Source: Gammaproteobacteria bacterium (GTDB lineage: Bacteria > Pseudomonadota > Gammaproteobacteria > Enterobacterales > Kangiellaceae). Taken from it: 7,084 bases of DNA. The notes beneath the pieces were generated by a model that was not told where the DNA came from, did not search any database, and saw only the letters and a program-made list of their open reading frames with translations. Each line of letters begins with the position of its first letter. Position 1 is the stretch's first letter. The stretch spans positions 9,669 through 16,752 of the forward strand of contig NVTT01000005.1 of assembly GCA_002401655.1 (NCBI GenBank). Direction: 5' to 3'. A program made the translations under genes and the position numbers. This document shows, piece by piece, positions 6,657-7,084 of the stretch.

Positions 6657-7084
6657 TATTTTTCTCATCATCTTCATCGTTGGTATTACTCTTCACTTTA
6701 GTTTTTGCTTTATTTTGCTCAACTTTCATTCTAATGTCTTCTTTGATACTTTCATCTTTATCTTGAACCTTTACATTCTCGTTAGCTTGTTCTTCGCCAA
6801 GTATTTCCTCATCCAAATTAATCTTAACGCGCTTTTTAGACTTCTTTATTTCATCAACAATAGGTTTCTCATAACTTCCGTGAACTCGATAGTCTATTTG
6901 AGTAGCAACATCGATAGCGGGTTCCATAATTTTATTCAGTAAATATAAAATGATACCTGTCGTTGGCTCTAGCGCCCATGCTGCAAGGACAGGGAAACTT
7001 GAAGTGATATGAGGTGATACAATCGCGTGTTGTTCTACAGTTTCATTATTTAAATCAGTCTTTCCATAAAGCCAAACATCCGCA
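6649..7084 (-). CDS. yhdP: YhdP-like AsmA-family envelope protein, C-terminal end only
   Basis: The last 144 codons of a gene that enters from the right; whole codons start at 7083 and the TAG stop is at 6649-6651. The fragment reads DVWLYGKTDL, then VSPHITSSFPVLAAW, a hydrophobic GIILYLLNKI and DYRVHGSYEKPIVDEI. This matches the C-terminal end of YhdP, a very large AsmA-like protein anchored in the inner membrane that carries phospholipid toward the outer membrane alongside TamB and YdbH. After the conserved end (about visible residue 79) comes a 66-residue tail in which about half the residues are Lys, Arg, Asp or Glu. The tail is low-complexity and probably disordered, and is longer than I recall for the family. 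The N-terminal anchor and bulk of the protein are outside the window. It overlaps the nit start by 8 bp. Confidence 0.85.
   Translation of the reverse strand, partial: ADVWLYGKTDLNNETVEQHAIVSPHITSSFPVLAAWALEPTTGIILYLLNKIMEPAIDVATQIDYRVHGSYEKPIVDEIKKSKKRVKINLDEEILGEEQANENVKVQDKDESIKEDIRMKVEQNKAKTKVKSNTNDEDDEKNND

Noticed and set aside
6649..6927. Stand-alone 92-residue minus-strand protein starting at the ATG at 6927
   Set aside because: The frame stays open upstream to the window edge with clear YhdP-like sequence, so this ATG is an internal Met of yhdP.
6637..6942. Plus-strand open frame giving a very hydrophobic 101-residue protein
   Set aside because: Its hydrophobicity is the antisense image of the Lys/Glu/Asp-rich YhdP tail, since those codons read as Phe/Leu/Ile-type codons on the other strand. 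It is not a membrane protein.

Overview
The window is AT-rich, densely coding chromosomal DNA from a gammaproteobacterium. The evidence is the gene set: yhdP, a Nit-type amidase, tldD, darP (yjgA) and pmbA in one line, plus an xseA tail and a DecR-like Lrp regulator. The low GC and Lys/Asn/Ser-rich proteins would suit a marine Alteromonadales-type bacterium such as a Colwellia relative, but that placement is inference. I see no phage, IS, CRISPR, tRNA or rRNA signal.

Left part (1-2217). The last 50 codons of xseA (+) run toward a large class V, PLP-dependent, cysteine-desulfurase-like enzyme on the minus strand (175-1617). A 141-bp AT-rich region then separates that enzyme from a divergently read Lrp/AsnC regulator (1759-2217) that closely resembles E. 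coli DecR, the cysteine-responsive activator of cysteine detoxification. The intergenic region carries repeated ACTAA/TTAGT motifs that look like operator sites. The pairing suggests a small, locally regulated module acting on cysteine or a related sulfur or selenium amino acid. It is the most interesting part of the window.

Right part (2226-7084). Five genes run right to left: yhdP (3' end only), a Nit1-like carbon-nitrogen hydrolase, tldD, darP and pmbA. The yhdP/nit overlap is 8 bp and the tldD/darP gap is 5 bp. The nit/tldD and darP/pmbA gaps are 63 and 67 bp. This looks like one operon joining two E. coli loci (yhdP-tldD and yjgA/pmbA). TldD and PmbA form the heterodimeric TldD/E metalloprotease; DarP assists 50S ribosome assembly; YhdP is an AsmA-like envelope lipid-transport protein; the Nit protein is probably a deaminated-glutathione amidase. 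The operon promoter lies outside the window. pmbA converges on the regulator gene with only 8 bp between stop codons and no clear terminator.

Most genes are ordinary housekeeping. The points worth following are the desulfurase/regulator pair with its CxC active-site loop and repeated operator-like motifs, the long charged tail on YhdP, and a 12-bp repeat with an abandoned-looking reading frame just upstream of the GTG start of pmbA.
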